From positions 20,817 through 84,816 of the forward strand of contig NZ_LVWI01000047.1 in NCBI RefSeq assembly GCF_001909055.1: a DNA stretch of 64,000 nt, given 5' to 3'. The stretch's first letter is position 1, and every line of letters starts with the position of its first letter. The notes beneath the pieces were generated by a model. That model was not told the origin of the DNA. It did no database searches and saw only the letters and a program-made list of their open reading frames with translations. The translations under genes were made by a program, and so were the position numbers. Origin of the DNA: Paenibacillus helianthi (lineage in GTDB: Bacteria; Bacillota; Bacilli; Paenibacillales; Paenibacillaceae). Positions 1 to 9,549 of this stretch are shown here, piece by piece.

Positions 1-2
1 GT

Positions 3-530
3 GAGGATATGCGCAGCAGACTGCCGGTACTGACCCAAGCGGTGGCTGATGAGATGAATGATATTTTGCGGCGGAAATATGAAGTCATTGATCATGAGAT
101 TTCACCCGATATTGTGGGGGCTGCCGCTGATATTGCCGGACAAGCTGAGGGAACTGAGGACAAGGCCAAACTGCTGTATGACTGGGTTGGCTCACGGATT
201 GCCTATGACTATGGTAAGGCTGAGAATTACGAGCGGAACCGCATCTGGCATGAACAGACCCCGCAGGATACCTTTGATACCCGGCTTGGTGTGTGTATTG
301 ATTATGCCCGCCTTTACGCCGTAATGGCACGCTCTCAGGGACTTCAGGTGCGTGTAGTTACGGGACAGGGCTACGATGGCCAGGGCGGATATGGCGCCCA
401 TGCCTGGAATGAAGTATACCTGCCGGACAGGCATGCCTGGATACCGCTTGATTCCACGTGGGCGAGCAGCGGGGACTGGTTTAACAGCAAGGATTTTGAT
501 AAAACCCATATTAAAGAAAGTGTGCTCTGA
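3..530 (+). CDS. transglutaminase-like domain protein, 5' end outside window
   Basis: The reading frame is open to the left edge of the window, so the N-terminus is probably missing; ATG at 9 is only the first in-frame Met. The visible part has the transglutaminase-like (papain-fold) triad: Cys at 294-296 in GVCIDYARLYA, His at 399-401 in GAHAWNEVYL and Asp at 450-452 in PLDSTW. Such proteins are cysteine proteases or amidases, often exported in Firmicutes. I cannot tell the substrate or whether a signal peptide precedes it. It ends 115 bp before the first penicillin-binding protein, so a cell-envelope role is possible but only inferred from neighbourhood. Confidence 0.8.
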   Translation, partial: EDMRSRLPVLTQAVADEMNDILRRKYEVIDHEISPDIVGAAADIAGQAEGTEDKAKLLYDWVGSRIAYDYGKAENYERNRIWHEQTPQDTFDTRLGVCIDYARLYAVMARSQGLQVRVVTGQGYDGQGGYGAHAWNEVYLPDRHAWIPLDSTWASSGDWFNSKDFDKTHIKESVL

Positions 531-645
531 GAAGGAAGCGGCAGCCTTGAGATATATGGTACAATAACAGGGCATATTGAGCAGCCTCTCAGACTCTGGT
601 TTGAACAGGTTCTATAACTGCAATCTGATAAGGAGAGGACACACT

Positions 646-2718
646 GTGAAATGGTTTGGCCACCCGGGGATACGTCCGGATGAAGCTCATGGCCGAAGTG
701 CACCCAGTCTCCGCATAAATCTGTTTTTCTTCGGCACTTTTTTTATTTTTTGTGTCATAATTATTCGTCTTGCCTCACTGCAGTTCGTCGAAGCTGCGGC
801 TTTGACCGAAGTAGAAGAGAGTCAAGAGACTAAGGCTGTTCCTCTTTCCGCGATCCGGGGGATTATTCATGCTGCCGGTGGAGAGGAGATTGCGTACAAT
901 ACATCCGTTCAATCCTTGTATATCACTTTAACCAAAGACTATACAGAGACCTATAAGAACAAGGAAACCAATGAATATGAGTTCACGGAGAGTGCCCAAG
1001 CGAATACAGCTTCGCTGGCAGCGAGACTGGAATCCGTCTTCAATCAATATGGCGGCCCATCCGGCAAAAAGCTCACGCAAGCAGATATTACAGCTCTGCT
1101 CGATCTCCATTTCAAAAAGGCGCTGGGCTACTATCCGCGTAAAATCAAGACAGGTCTTACACCCAGGGAAGTGGCCCATTTTCTGGAGCACAAGGAGCAA
1201 TATCCCGGTCTGTCCATTGTGGAAGAAGCGGCCCGCCATTATGACAAAGACACCGTGGCTGTACAGGCGGTGGGTTATATTAAGCCTTTTAAATCCTCCG
1301 ATAAAGAAGATAGCTATAAGAATATCCGCAGTGCGATGAAGAAAAATAATGCCGATCCGGGCTTAGCGTATAAAGAGGATGAATTTGTCGGTTTTTACGG
1401 CCTCGAACTGCAATACCAGCGGGAGCTGCGCGGAAAAAACGGCTACCAGACGATTTCCGTCAATCCGCAGAATATGGCGGAGGAGGTCACCCGAACAGTC
1501 CCGCCCGTCAAAGGGAATGACCTCTGGATGACGATCAATAAGAACATCCAGCTTAAAACCGAGCAGGCAATTATGGATCAGATTCGCTGGCTGCATACCC
1601 ATCCGGTACTGGGGAAACTTCATCCGGATGCCCTGACCGGGTATGCCGTTGCTATGGAAGTGGATACCGGCAATGTGGTTGCGATGGCCAGTATGCCGGA
1701 TTATGATACAAATGTCTGGACTTCGGAAAAGGTTGCGCCTGAGGAATACGATAAGATTAGGGATAACAACCTGAACGGTACAATTACAGATACCACCTCC
1801 GGTATATCCGGCAATGGCCTGAAGTCCATTGTATACCTGGGGTCCACCATTAAACCGTTAAGTGTGTTAATTGGATTGAATGAAGGCTTATTCTCTACCA
1901 GTGATACTTATAACGACAAAGGGATCGCCTATTTCGGCAAGGATGACAATGCTTCTGTTAGTAATTCCTCCGGTCATGTACTCGGACAGCTGCATCCGGC
2001 GGAGGCCATTCAGGAATCCTCTAATGCTTTTATGGTCGATAAGGTCGGAGATCCGCTGTACAAGAAATATCAGGATAAAGCGACGGGGGTTTGGGATAAA
2101 TATTTGAAGGCTTTTGGCCTGGGGGTATCCACTGGGAGCGGGCTGCCGCATGAAAGTGCCGGGGCCAACGATTATATGGATATCAAGGCGGCCGGAAGTA
2201 CCCAGGCAGCCATGGTCTACGCATCCTTCGGCCAGAAAGGTAAATATACAGCACTGCAGCTGGCCCAGTACACGGCAACCCTCGCCAATGAGGGCGAACG
2301 GATCAAGCCCCAGCTGGTCAGCAAGATCACGGATGCGGATGGCAACACCGTTAAGGAGTATCACCGTGAAGTGCTGGATAAAATCACATTCGATCCTTCC
2401 TACTGGAAGGAGATCAAAAAAGGAATGAATACTGCCGTCAAGGCCTTTGACGGATTTCCTTATGATTTTGCCCGCAAAACTGGCACCTCTGAGATGGATG
2501 CGTACGGAGTAGTCAGGGACAATGGCGTATTTATCGCATATGCCCCGCGTGAGAACCCCAAGCTGGCGGTAGCGGTAGTGATTCCTGAAGGCGGATTTGG
2601 TTCCAACAGTGCTGCACCGGTTGCGCGTGCAATCTTTGACGCGTATGACTGGGAATACGGGCTGACTGGAGTACCCAAGAAGAACGTACCACCTGTAGCG
2701 GCGTCAACGCCGGAATGA
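646..2718 (+). CDS. class B penicillin-binding protein (PbpA/PbpH-type transpeptidase), copy 1
   Basis: DD-transpeptidase that cross-links peptidoglycan at the outer face of the membrane. GTG at 646 is chosen as start because AAGGAGAGG lies at 630-638; an upstream in-frame TTG (577) has no such site. 690 aa: one N-terminal membrane anchor (about residues 26-44), a PBP dimerisation domain beginning with a PLSAIRG-like stretch, then the transpeptidase domain with STIK (S400-K403), SSN (458-460) and KTG (611-613). There is no PASTA domain. The N-terminus resembles the elongation PBPs PbpA and PbpH of B. subtilis more than SpoVD or PBP2B. It lies 34 bp upstream of a close paralogue and is probably co-transcribed with it. 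Confidence 0.9.
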   Translation: MKWFGHPGIRPDEAHGRSAPSLRINLFFFGTFFIFCVIIIRLASLQFVEAAALTEVEESQETKAVPLSAIRGIIHAAGGEEIAYNTSVQSLYITLTKDYTETYKNKETNEYEFTESAQANTASLAARLESVFNQYGGPSGKKLTQADITALLDLHFKKALGYYPRKIKTGLTPREVAHFLEHKEQYPGLSIVEEAARHYDKDTVAVQAVGYIKPFKSSDKEDSYKNIRSAMKKNNADPGLAYKEDEFVGFYGLELQYQRELRGKNGYQTISVNPQNMAEEVTRTVPPVKGNDLWMTINKNIQLKTEQAIMDQIRWLHTHPVLGKLHPDALTGYAVAMEVDTGNVVAMASMPDYDTNVWTSEKVAPEEYDKIRDNNLNGTITDTTSGISGNGLKSIVYLGSTIKPLSVLIGLNEGLFSTSDTYNDKGIAYFGKDDNASVSNSSGHVLGQLHPAEAIQESSNAFMVDKVGDPLYKKYQDKATGVWDKYLKAFGLGVSTGSGLPHESAGANDYMDIKAAGSTQAAMVYASFGQKGKYTALQLAQYTATLANEGERIKPQLVSKITDADGNTVKEYHREVLDKITFDPSYWKEIKKGMNTAVKAFDGFPYDFARKTGTSEMDAYGVVRDNGVFIAYAPRENPKLAVAVVIPEGGFGSNSAAPVARAIFDAYDWEYGLTGVPKKNVPPVAASTPE

Positions 2719-2752
2719 AGGTTTATTTTAAGATGTAGAGGAGTGAAAAACT

Positions 2753-4873
2753 GTGAGTGTTTTCCGTAAGCAGGCCTCTTCCCAAGACGAGAAGGACAGC
2801 AAGAGCTCGCTTGGCCTGCGGCTCAACGTGTTTTTCTTCAGCACGTTTATTATTTTCTGTGTCATTATTATCCGTCTTGCCGTTGTTCAATTCGTGGAAG
2901 GCCCTACCTTAACGGAGGTAGAGACCAGCCGTGATACCAAAAATGTGCCGCTCGCAGCCATAAGGGGATCGATCCGTGCCTCCGGTGGAGAGGAAATTGC
3001 GTATTCCACGTCTGTCCAGTCGCTTTATATCACGCTAACGAAAGAGTATACAGCGAAATCTACGGACAAGGAAACAAAGATTACTTCGTTCACCCCGGAG
3101 GCCCGGGCGAATGCCTATGCGCTGGCTAACAAGCTGGTGGAGTCTTTTAATAAGTATGGCGACCCTAAAGGGGAAAAGCTGACGGTTAACGATGTCATCA
3201 ATTCCCTTGATCTCAATTTCAAGAAATATTCCGGCTTCATGGCACGGCGGATTAAGGCAGGCCTTACCTCTGAGGAGGTAGCTTATTTCATGGAGCATAA
3301 AGCGGAATTTCCGGGACTCGAAGTAGTCGAAGAAAGCAACCGCCACTATGATAAGGATAAAGTCGCGGTGCAGACTGTCGGCTATATCAAGCCTTTCAAA
3401 TCTTCAAGCAGCCTGGATATATACAAAAATATTCAAAATGCGATGAAACTGTTGGATGCTGATCCGGGTCTGACCTACAAGGATGATGAGTTTGTCGGAT
3501 TCGATGGTCTGGAGCTGCAGTATCAAAGAGAGCTACGCGGGAAGAACGGCTACCAGGTGATCTCGGTCAATCCGCAGAACATGGCTGAAAAGGTCGAAAA
3601 GGTCGTTCCGCCAGTGAAAGGGAATGACCTGTGGACGACCATTAACAAGAATATTCAGCTGAAGACCCAAAAGGCCATTACCGAGCAGATCAGCTGGCTG
3701 CATTCCCATGCTGTGCAGGGCAAAACGCATCCTAACGCCATTACCGGCTATGCGGTAGCCATGGAAGTGGATACAGGTAATATTGTCGCCATGGCCAGCA
3801 TGCCGGACTATGATACCAATGTATGGACTTCGGGATCATTGCCTACCGATGTCTGGAACCGCATCATCGATAATTATCAGAACGGAACCATCAATCCGAT
3901 TTCTTCGGGTGTTTCAGGTAATGGACTCCGCTCGGTACTGCTGATGGGTTCAACAATTAAGCCGCTGAGCGTACTCATAGGCCTGAATGAAGGGCTTTTC
4001 AGTACCAGCTCTATCTACACCGATACAGGCAGTACCTCTTTCGGTAAGGAAGGGCATGAAACCAAGGTTAGAAACGCTTCCGGCCACGTATACGGTCCCA
4101 TGGACCCGGCTAAAGCGATCACGAAATCCTCTAACGTATTCATGGTCGATATGGTCGGCAAGAAATTATACGACAAGTATGGAAGCAAGGGCATTGAGGT
4201 TTGGGACAAATATATGAAGGAATTTGGCCTCGGCGTATCCACACAAAGCGGCCTTCCCAGAGAGTTTCTGGGGCAAATCAACTATTCGGATACCAAAGCG
4301 GCGGGAAGTGCCCAAGCGGCACTGGTATATGCGTCCTTCGGACAGCAGGGAAGCTACACTACACTGCAGCTTGCGCAGTATGCTTCCACCCTTGCTAATG
4401 AAGGCATCCGGATCAAACCGCAGCTGGTCAGCAAAATTACGGATTCAAACGGCAAGGTTGTCAAGACCTTTGGCCGAGAGGAGCTGGATAAAGTCACCAC
4501 GTTTGACGATTCCTTTTGGAGAGAAATCAAAAAAGGGATGAGCAGTGAGGTGACTGCATTTAATGATTTCCCGTATGACTTTGCCCGCAAGACAGGGACA
4601 TCCCAGCAGCAGGCCAAAGGAGAACTGCGCGATAACGGCGTCTTTATTGCCTTTGCTCCGCGGGATAAGCCCAAGCTGGCTGTAGCTGTAGTCATTCCTG
4701 AAGGCGGATTTGGCTCCAACAGCGCCGCGCCGGTCGCTCGCAAAATTTTCGATGCTTATGATTGGGAATATGGACTTGACGGCGTGCCTAAGAAAAGCTT
4801 GAAAACTCAAGATACGACGGCCGGTGGTGTTCCGAATACGTCAGGCGAAAATACTCCGGCAACAAACAACTGA
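2753..4873 (+). CDS. class B penicillin-binding protein (PbpA/PbpH-type transpeptidase), copy 2
   Basis: Second class B PBP of 706 aa, obviously homologous to the gene before it over its whole length: same anchor (NVFFFSTFIIFCVIIIRL), same dimerisation domain, and the transpeptidase motifs STIK (S400), SSN and KTG (about 613) at nearly identical positions. GTG start at 2753 follows a GAGGAG site. The two copies diverge mainly in the 2nd hundred residues and in the C-terminal tail, which here is longer and rich in Thr, Asn and Gly. The pair recalls the partly redundant PbpA/PbpH pair of B. subtilis, but there the genes are not adjacent; here they are a tandem duplication. Confidence 0.9.
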   Translation: MSVFRKQASSQDEKDSKSSLGLRLNVFFFSTFIIFCVIIIRLAVVQFVEGPTLTEVETSRDTKNVPLAAIRGSIRASGGEEIAYSTSVQSLYITLTKEYTAKSTDKETKITSFTPEARANAYALANKLVESFNKYGDPKGEKLTVNDVINSLDLNFKKYSGFMARRIKAGLTSEEVAYFMEHKAEFPGLEVVEESNRHYDKDKVAVQTVGYIKPFKSSSSLDIYKNIQNAMKLLDADPGLTYKDDEFVGFDGLELQYQRELRGKNGYQVISVNPQNMAEKVEKVVPPVKGNDLWTTINKNIQLKTQKAITEQISWLHSHAVQGKTHPNAITGYAVAMEVDTGNIVAMASMPDYDTNVWTSGSLPTDVWNRIIDNYQNGTINPISSGVSGNGLRSVLLMGSTIKPLSVLIGLNEGLFSTSSIYTDTGSTSFGKEGHETKVRNASGHVYGPMDPAKAITKSSNVFMVDMVGKKLYDKYGSKGIEVWDKYMKEFGLGVSTQSGLPREFLGQINYSDTKAAGSAQAALVYASFGQQGSYTTLQLAQYASTLANEGIRIKPQLVSKITDSNGKVVKTFGREELDKVTTFDDSFWREIKKGMSSEVTAFNDFPYDFARKTGTSQQQAKGELRDNGVFIAFAPRDKPKLAVAVVIPEGGFGSNSAAPVARKIFDAYDWEYGLDGVPKKSLKTQDTTAGGVPNTSGENTPATNN

Positions 4874-4976
4874 TACTATGGACTGAACGACAGAATGTAA
4901 CGACGTCGGAATGGCTAGATCCAAAAATATACAGCTCTCTGACACCAGAGAGCATACAAGAATGGAGGGGTGGCAA

Positions 4977-5717
4977 ATGATTGCCAAATACCGCCTGCTG
5001 GCATTGGATATGGATGGAACCCTGCTGAATGATGAACAACAGATTACCCCAAAAACGGTGGAATGGATTAAAAAAGCAATGGATGCAGGCGTTCATGTCT
5101 GCTTGTCCACCGGACGCTCGTCACGGAGCGCAATGCCTTACGCAGAGCAGCTTGGGCTTGAAACTCCGATGATTATGGTGAACGGCAGTGAAGTGTGGCG
5201 TGCGCCTCATGAGCTGTACCGCCGTTCCCTGATGGACATGATGCTGGTCAAAAGAATGCATGAAATCGCTGAAGAATACGGAATCTGGTTCTGGGCGTAT
5301 TCGGTGGATGAGGTCTACAACCGCGACAATTGGGATGGAGATATTGAAGGCCGGGAATGGCTCAAGTTCGGTTATTCTACGGAAGACGACGAGATCCGCC
5401 ATAAGCTGCTGATGCAGCTTCAGGATTTGGGCGGCCTCGAAATTACGAATTCAACCCCACACAATCTGGAGATTAATCCGCTTGGTGTGAACAAGGCTTC
5501 CGGTATTCGGGAGGTCTGCAAGCTGCTGGGTATAGAGATGTCCCAGGTGGTCGCAGTAGGAGATAGTCTAAACGATCTGGCCGCCATTCAGCAGTCCGGC
5601 TTTGGTGTAGCGATGGGCAACGCGCAGGAAGTAGTGAAACAGGAGGCGGACGCCGTAGTCGCCACGAATAACAACGATGGGATTGCAGAAGTGATTGAGA
5701 AGTATATCTTGATTTGA
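4977..5717 (+). CDS. Cof-type HAD-superfamily phosphatase
   Basis: Predicted cytoplasmic, Mg-dependent phosphatase of small phosphorylated metabolites (HAD class IIB, Cof family). All four HAD motifs are visible: DMDGT near residue 11 (nucleophile Asp11, acid Asp13), STGRSS, the Lys of NKASGI and GDSLNDLAAI. The start at 4977 is preferred to ATG at 4911 or 4962 because GGAGGGG ends 6 bases before it, giving 246 aa, normal for the family. The substrate cannot be read from sequence. It follows the PBP pair by about 100 bp. Confidence 0.88.
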   Translation: MIAKYRLLALDMDGTLLNDEQQITPKTVEWIKKAMDAGVHVCLSTGRSSRSAMPYAEQLGLETPMIMVNGSEVWRAPHELYRRSLMDMMLVKRMHEIAEEYGIWFWAYSVDEVYNRDNWDGDIEGREWLKFGYSTEDDEIRHKLLMQLQDLGGLEITNSTPHNLEINPLGVNKASGIREVCKLLGIEMSQVVAVGDSLNDLAAIQQSGFGVAMGNAQEVVKQEADAVVATNNNDGIAEVIEKYILI

Positions 5718-5742
5718 ATTAAAATTTTTAGGAGTTGAAGGA

Positions 5743-6228
5743 ATGGCGATTCTGGGATGGGTTTTGATTATTGCTTTATTCGCCGTAGGCCTGGCCGGAG
5801 CGGTGTATCCGATATTGCCGGGCGCGCTGGCGATTTATCTGGCCTTTTTCGTATATGGCTGGTTCTTTTCCTTCGACCCGTTTGGTGCGGGATTCTGGAT
5901 TATTCAGACGCTGATCGTGGTTGTGCTGTTTGTAGCGGATTATGTGGTCGGGGCCTGGGGCGTCAAAAAATTCGGCGGCTCCCGCGCCTCGGTCATCGGC
6001 AGCACGATTGGCCTCATCCTGGGCCCGTTCCTTATTCCGGCGTTTGGCCTGCTGATCGGTCCGTTTGTCGGCGCATTTGCCGGTGAACTGATTGCCGGTT
6101 CAAATCCGGGCAAGGCCGTGAAGGTCAGCTTCGGTTCATTGCTTGGCCTGTTCAGCAGCACAGTAGTCAAAATTGTGCTTCAAATTGCCATGGTCGTCCT
6201 CTTCTTTATCTGGATTGGCCGGTATTAA
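5743..6228 (+). CDS. DUF456 family membrane protein
   Basis: 161 aa, almost entirely hydrophobic, with about four to five membrane segments and glycine-rich turns (GAVYPILPG near the start, GSTIGLILGPF and GPFVGAFAGEL in the middle). This layout matches DUF456 (YqgC-like) proteins, whose function is unknown. AGGAG lies just upstream of ATG 5743. It starts 25 bp after the HAD gene and ends 27 bp before the flippase gene, so these three are likely one transcript. Family assignment is by recall of the pattern and not by a search. Confidence 0.8.
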   Translation: MAILGWVLIIALFAVGLAGAVYPILPGALAIYLAFFVYGWFFSFDPFGAGFWIIQTLIVVVLFVADYVVGAWGVKKFGGSRASVIGSTIGLILGPFLIPAFGLLIGPFVGAFAGELIAGSNPGKAVKVSFGSLLGLFSSTVVKIVLQIAMVVLFFIWIGRY

Positions 6229-6255
6229 TTTTAACAGCGAAGAAGGCGAAACAGT

Positions 6256-7884
6256 TTGTCCACCAAGAAAGAGTCATTTGTCAAAGGCACGCTTATTCTG
6301 GCCGCGGCTGCGCTCGTGGCCCGCGTGCTGGGTCTGGCCCAGCGGGTGCCGCTGGAGCATTTATTCAATGATATCGGGAATGCATCATTTACACAGGCGA
6401 ACAATGTGTACCTGATGCTTCTGCCGCTGGCAACAGCCGGCATTCCTAGTACGCTCAGCAAAATGGTGTCTGAGCGTTATGCGCTAAACCGGCCGAATGA
6501 GGCGCAGCAGGTATACCGTGCGGCGCTTATTTTTGCCGCAGTTGTCGGTGTGCTGATGAGTACAGTCCTGTACATAGCAGCTCCGTATTATGCGGAGTAT
6601 ACCAAGGTTCCCGAGAGTACGCTCGCGATCCGGGCGATAGCACCGGCGCTGCTGCTCTTTCCGATGATTGCGATGATGCGCGGTTATTTCCAGGGTCGAA
6701 ACAATATGATGGCCGGGGGCATCTCGCAGATAATTGAGCAGGTAGCCCGGGTATCGACGGCAATTCTACTTGCGTTTATTCTGCTGCGCCAGGGGTACAG
6801 CAATACATGGATGGCAGCGGGCGCTTCTTTCGGCAGTGTGCTCGGCAGCATCGGGGCGTTTGGCGTGATGCTGTATTATGCAAGGAAGCTCCGCCGCAGC
6901 GAGGAGCAAAAGGCTTTGTATGATTCAAGCGAAGCCCGGATTCCGCTGCTAAAGATTTACAAGGATATTTTCAAGCTGTCTATACCGATTGTGCTCTCTT
7001 CCGTTACAGTTCCGGTTGTGAACTTTATTGATACCTCGCTCATCGTTCCGCTGCTTAGCGGTCAAATCGGGTTGAAGGAGGCTACTCAGGCTTTGGGGAT
7101 CTATGGAAGCCGTGCACAGAGTGTAGCCGGAATTCCGCCAGTACTGTCGATTGCGCTCAGCACTTCGCTAATTCCGATCATTTCCGCCGCCTACGCAAGG
7201 CGCGACGAAGTGCATCTGAAGCGGCAAGTGACGCTGGCGCTGCGGATTTCAATTCTGACAGGAACACCTATTGTCCTCTCGCTCGTGGTAGCTGCATATT
7301 CTGTGAATGGACTGCTGTTCAGCAGCCTGGACGGCAGTGGCATTGTGGCGATGCTGACACTGGGGACGATTTTCCAGATTACCATGATGACGACCAACTC
7401 CATTCTGCTCGGAATGGGAAAAGCGCGGATCTCCATGTACTATGTGCTGGCCGGCCTGCTCGTCAAATTTGGCTCAAACTTTATTCTCAGCCGCTTTTTT
7501 GGCATTTACGGCATTATTGCAGCAACGGCTCTGTGCTTCATTGTGATTACGCTGCTTAACCTGAGAATGCTCAAGTCCATCATACCTTTCGAGATCCTTG
7601 GCAGACGCTGGGGCGGGTTCGCGGTTGCTGTGTTGGCCTCAGGCGGGATCGGTTACGGACTGAATGAAGCAGGTCTAATTCTTACCCATATGATGCCTGC
7701 CCGGGTAGCTTTCTTGATCACCTGTCTTGTTGTAGGTGTAGCTGTAGTTGTCATCTATCTGGTACTGCTTATTGTTCTGGGGGTGCTGAGCCGTCAGGAA
7801 ATCGCCGGTTATCCGCGGCCACTGCAGAAGGTGTTGGGTCCGCTCATGAAGCTGCAGCCCGAACGTATCCGTTCTGAACAATAA
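6256..7884 (+). CDS. SpoVB/MurJ-type polysaccharide or lipid-linked precursor flippase
   Basis: 542-aa integral membrane protein of the MOP superfamily with about 14 predicted membrane segments. The N-terminal pattern (KGTLILAAAALVARVLGL) and the RGYFQGRNNMMAGGISQIIEQ segment resemble YtgP, SpoVB and related Firmicutes proteins that move lipid-linked cell-wall or polysaccharide precursors across the membrane. TTG start at 6256 with a GAAGAAGG site about 10 bases upstream. I cannot decide between the general lipid II flippase (MurJ, YtgP) and a sporulation paralogue such as SpoVB. The two upstream PBPs make a peptidoglycan link attractive but not proven. Confidence 0.85.
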   Translation: MSTKKESFVKGTLILAAAALVARVLGLAQRVPLEHLFNDIGNASFTQANNVYLMLLPLATAGIPSTLSKMVSERYALNRPNEAQQVYRAALIFAAVVGVLMSTVLYIAAPYYAEYTKVPESTLAIRAIAPALLLFPMIAMMRGYFQGRNNMMAGGISQIIEQVARVSTAILLAFILLRQGYSNTWMAAGASFGSVLGSIGAFGVMLYYARKLRRSEEQKALYDSSEARIPLLKIYKDIFKLSIPIVLSSVTVPVVNFIDTSLIVPLLSGQIGLKEATQALGIYGSRAQSVAGIPPVLSIALSTSLIPIISAAYARRDEVHLKRQVTLALRISILTGTPIVLSLVVAAYSVNGLLFSSLDGSGIVAMLTLGTIFQITMMTTNSILLGMGKARISMYYVLAGLLVKFGSNFILSRFFGIYGIIAATALCFIVITLLNLRMLKSIIPFEILGRRWGGFAVAVLASGGIGYGLNEAGLILTHMMPARVAFLITCLVVGVAVVVIYLVLLIVLGVLSRQEIAGYPRPLQKVLGPLMKLQPERIRSEQ

Positions 7885-8001
7885 TTCTATGATAATTGTC
7901 TTATTCTGTCTTTTTTATTTGACTTATTCCGTACAATTTGCTTCACTTAAAGAACATATAACAGACGCTTACTCTTAACTTAAGAAGGGACTGTTCAGTT
8001 C

Positions 8002-8346
8002 ATGGATAAAATTACTTCCCCTGCGGAATTTCAGGTGTCGATTCAATCGCCCCGTCTGACCGTAGCTATCTTCAAGGCCGATTGGTGCTCGGACTGCAAG
8101 TTCATTGACCCGTTCATGCCTGAGGTGGAACAGAAATACACGGATCGTCTCACGCTGGTTGAAGTGGATGTTGACGCTGTAGGCGATGTCAGCCAAGAAC
8201 AAAATATTCTTGGGATCCCCAGCTTTGTTGCATATACGGATGGACGCGAGCTAGTGAGGTTTGTCAACAAGCTGCGTAAGTCCCGTGAAGAGATTGAGAG
8301 CTTTCTGGACAGGGCGCTTGAAGTTTATCTGACTATACACAAGTAA
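8002..8346 (+). CDS. thioredoxin-family protein with CSDC active site
   Basis: 114 aa with a thioredoxin fold: the redox motif is WCSDC instead of the usual WCGPC, followed by a cis-Pro loop (GIPSFVAY). There is no signal peptide, so it should act in the cytoplasm. The WCxDC active site is that of the YtpP-like small thioredoxins of Bacillus. AAGAAGGGA upstream provides a ribosome binding site. It stands alone between a 117-bp spacer and a strong terminator. Thiol-disulfide exchange is likely; the partner is unknown. Confidence 0.88.
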   Translation: MDKITSPAEFQVSIQSPRLTVAIFKADWCSDCKFIDPFMPEVEQKYTDRLTLVEVDVDAVGDVSQEQNILGIPSFVAYTDGRELVRFVNKLRKSREEIESFLDRALEVYLTIHK

Positions 8347-8354
8347 TAACGATG

Positions 8355-8393
8355 CACCGCTTTCGCCCTACCCGAGCAAAAGCGGTGTTTTTT
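8355..8393 (+). terminator. rho-independent terminator after the thioredoxin-like gene
   Basis: CACCGCTTT (8355-8363) pairs with AAAGCGGTG (8379-8387), followed by six T. Confidence 0.88.
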
Positions 8394-8431
8394 CTAAAAA
8401 TATAAGGATTTATAGGTTTCACGCTATAAAT

Positions 8432-8500
8432 CATCCTTCTATTTCTCGCTGAAACGGATTCCGTCCCTTAAAAGGACGGCGAAGCCTTTTCCACTTGATT
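8432..8500. repeat. dispersed intergenic repeat, copy A
   Basis: A segment beginning near ATTTCTCGCTGAAACGG and continuing through CCGTCC...GGACGGCGAAGCC has a clear second copy at 23548-23609. It can fold with CCGTCC against GGACGG. The rest of 8394-8567 holds no gene that I can see. Confidence 0.7.
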
Positions 8501-8567
8501 AAATCGCTACATAGCAGTTCAACAGGCACTTATCCCAATCATTCCTAGAAAATTGCGGGTGATCTCA

Positions 8568-9494
8568 TTGACGATGAATCAATTGAAATGGCTCAGCTAC
8601 ATCACTTGTCTAATCATGTTTTTGGCGCTTCTCGGTGGTGCAGTAGTTACCAAAACCGGTTCTGGACTGGAATGCGGCAATGAATGGCCACTCTGTCACG
8701 GAAAGCTGATTCCTGCCTATACGCTAGGTTCTCTAATCGAATACACCCATCGTTTATTTAGCGGGCTGGCTGGCCTGATGTCCCTTGTCTCAATGCTGGC
8801 CTTTTGGCGTTATGCGCGTAAACGGAGAGATCTGATGGTGTACGCTCTGCTGACGCTTTTATTTGTGGTGGTGCAGGGAGGAATGGGAGCGCTTGCGGTG
8901 ATTAAATCGCAGTCGGCTGCGGTGATGGCACTGCATATGGGCTTCTCCCTGATCGCTTTTGCCAGCTCGCTAATGCTTGCGCTCGGGTCGAAAAGGCGGC
9001 ATGCGCTGGGGGATAATCCGCCTCCTCCGGGACCGCGCGTCAGCAAAGGCTTCCGCAACTTAACATGGGCGGCTGCGTTATATTCTTATATAGTGGTTTA
9101 TATTGGGGCCTATGTCAGCCATACGGATTCCCAGGGAGGCTGCTCCGGGTGGCCGCTCTGTAACGGGGAATGGATACCGGAGCTGTCTGGCGGTGTGGGC
9201 ATTGTGTTCACGCATAGGGTTGCAGCGGCATTGCTGTTTCTCCTGATCGCTTGCCTGGGACATTTAGCCTTCTGGAAACATAAAGCTCTGCCTGAGCTGA
9301 GGGCACTTGGTAGTGCTGCTGTTGTTCTGTGTCTGCTTCAGGTATTCAGCGGTGCTGCTGTTGTTCATACCCTATATAATGAACGGCTGTACATTTTTGC
9401 CGCACTGGCGCATATCCTCCTGATTGCCGGACTCTTCGGTGTTCTGTGCTACATGAGTGTGCGCGTATGGCAGCTGGAAAGAGCGAATAAATAG
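8568..9494 (+). CDS. ctaA: heme A synthase (COX15/CtaA family)
   Basis: Converts heme O to heme A for aa3-type terminal oxidases, in the membrane. 308 aa with eight hydrophobic segments in two homologous halves; each half has a Cys-containing loop (LECGNEWPLCHG and GGCSGWPLCNG) and conserved heme-binding His residues (YTHRLFSG, ALHMGFS, FTHRVAA, LAHILL). Length equals B. subtilis CtaA. The start is set at TTG 8568 because GGTGATC (8558-8564) matches the anti-SD tail; ATG 8574 and TTG 8553 are alternatives. ctaB and oxidase genes are not adjacent. The UbiD-family gene follows after 55 bp. Confidence 0.92.
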   Translation: MTMNQLKWLSYITCLIMFLALLGGAVVTKTGSGLECGNEWPLCHGKLIPAYTLGSLIEYTHRLFSGLAGLMSLVSMLAFWRYARKRRDLMVYALLTLLFVVVQGGMGALAVIKSQSAAVMALHMGFSLIAFASSLMLALGSKRRHALGDNPPPPGPRVSKGFRNLTWAAALYSYIVVYIGAYVSHTDSQGGCSGWPLCNGEWIPELSGGVGIVFTHRVAAALLFLLIACLGHLAFWKHKALPELRALGSAAVVLCLLQVFSGAAVVHTLYNERLYIFAALAHILLIAGLFGVLCYMSVRVWQLERANK

Positions 9495-9549
9495 TCTACG
9501 CTCATCAAACTTTTGCGAGATAACGCCCTGTTTGAGGAGGAACGATATA

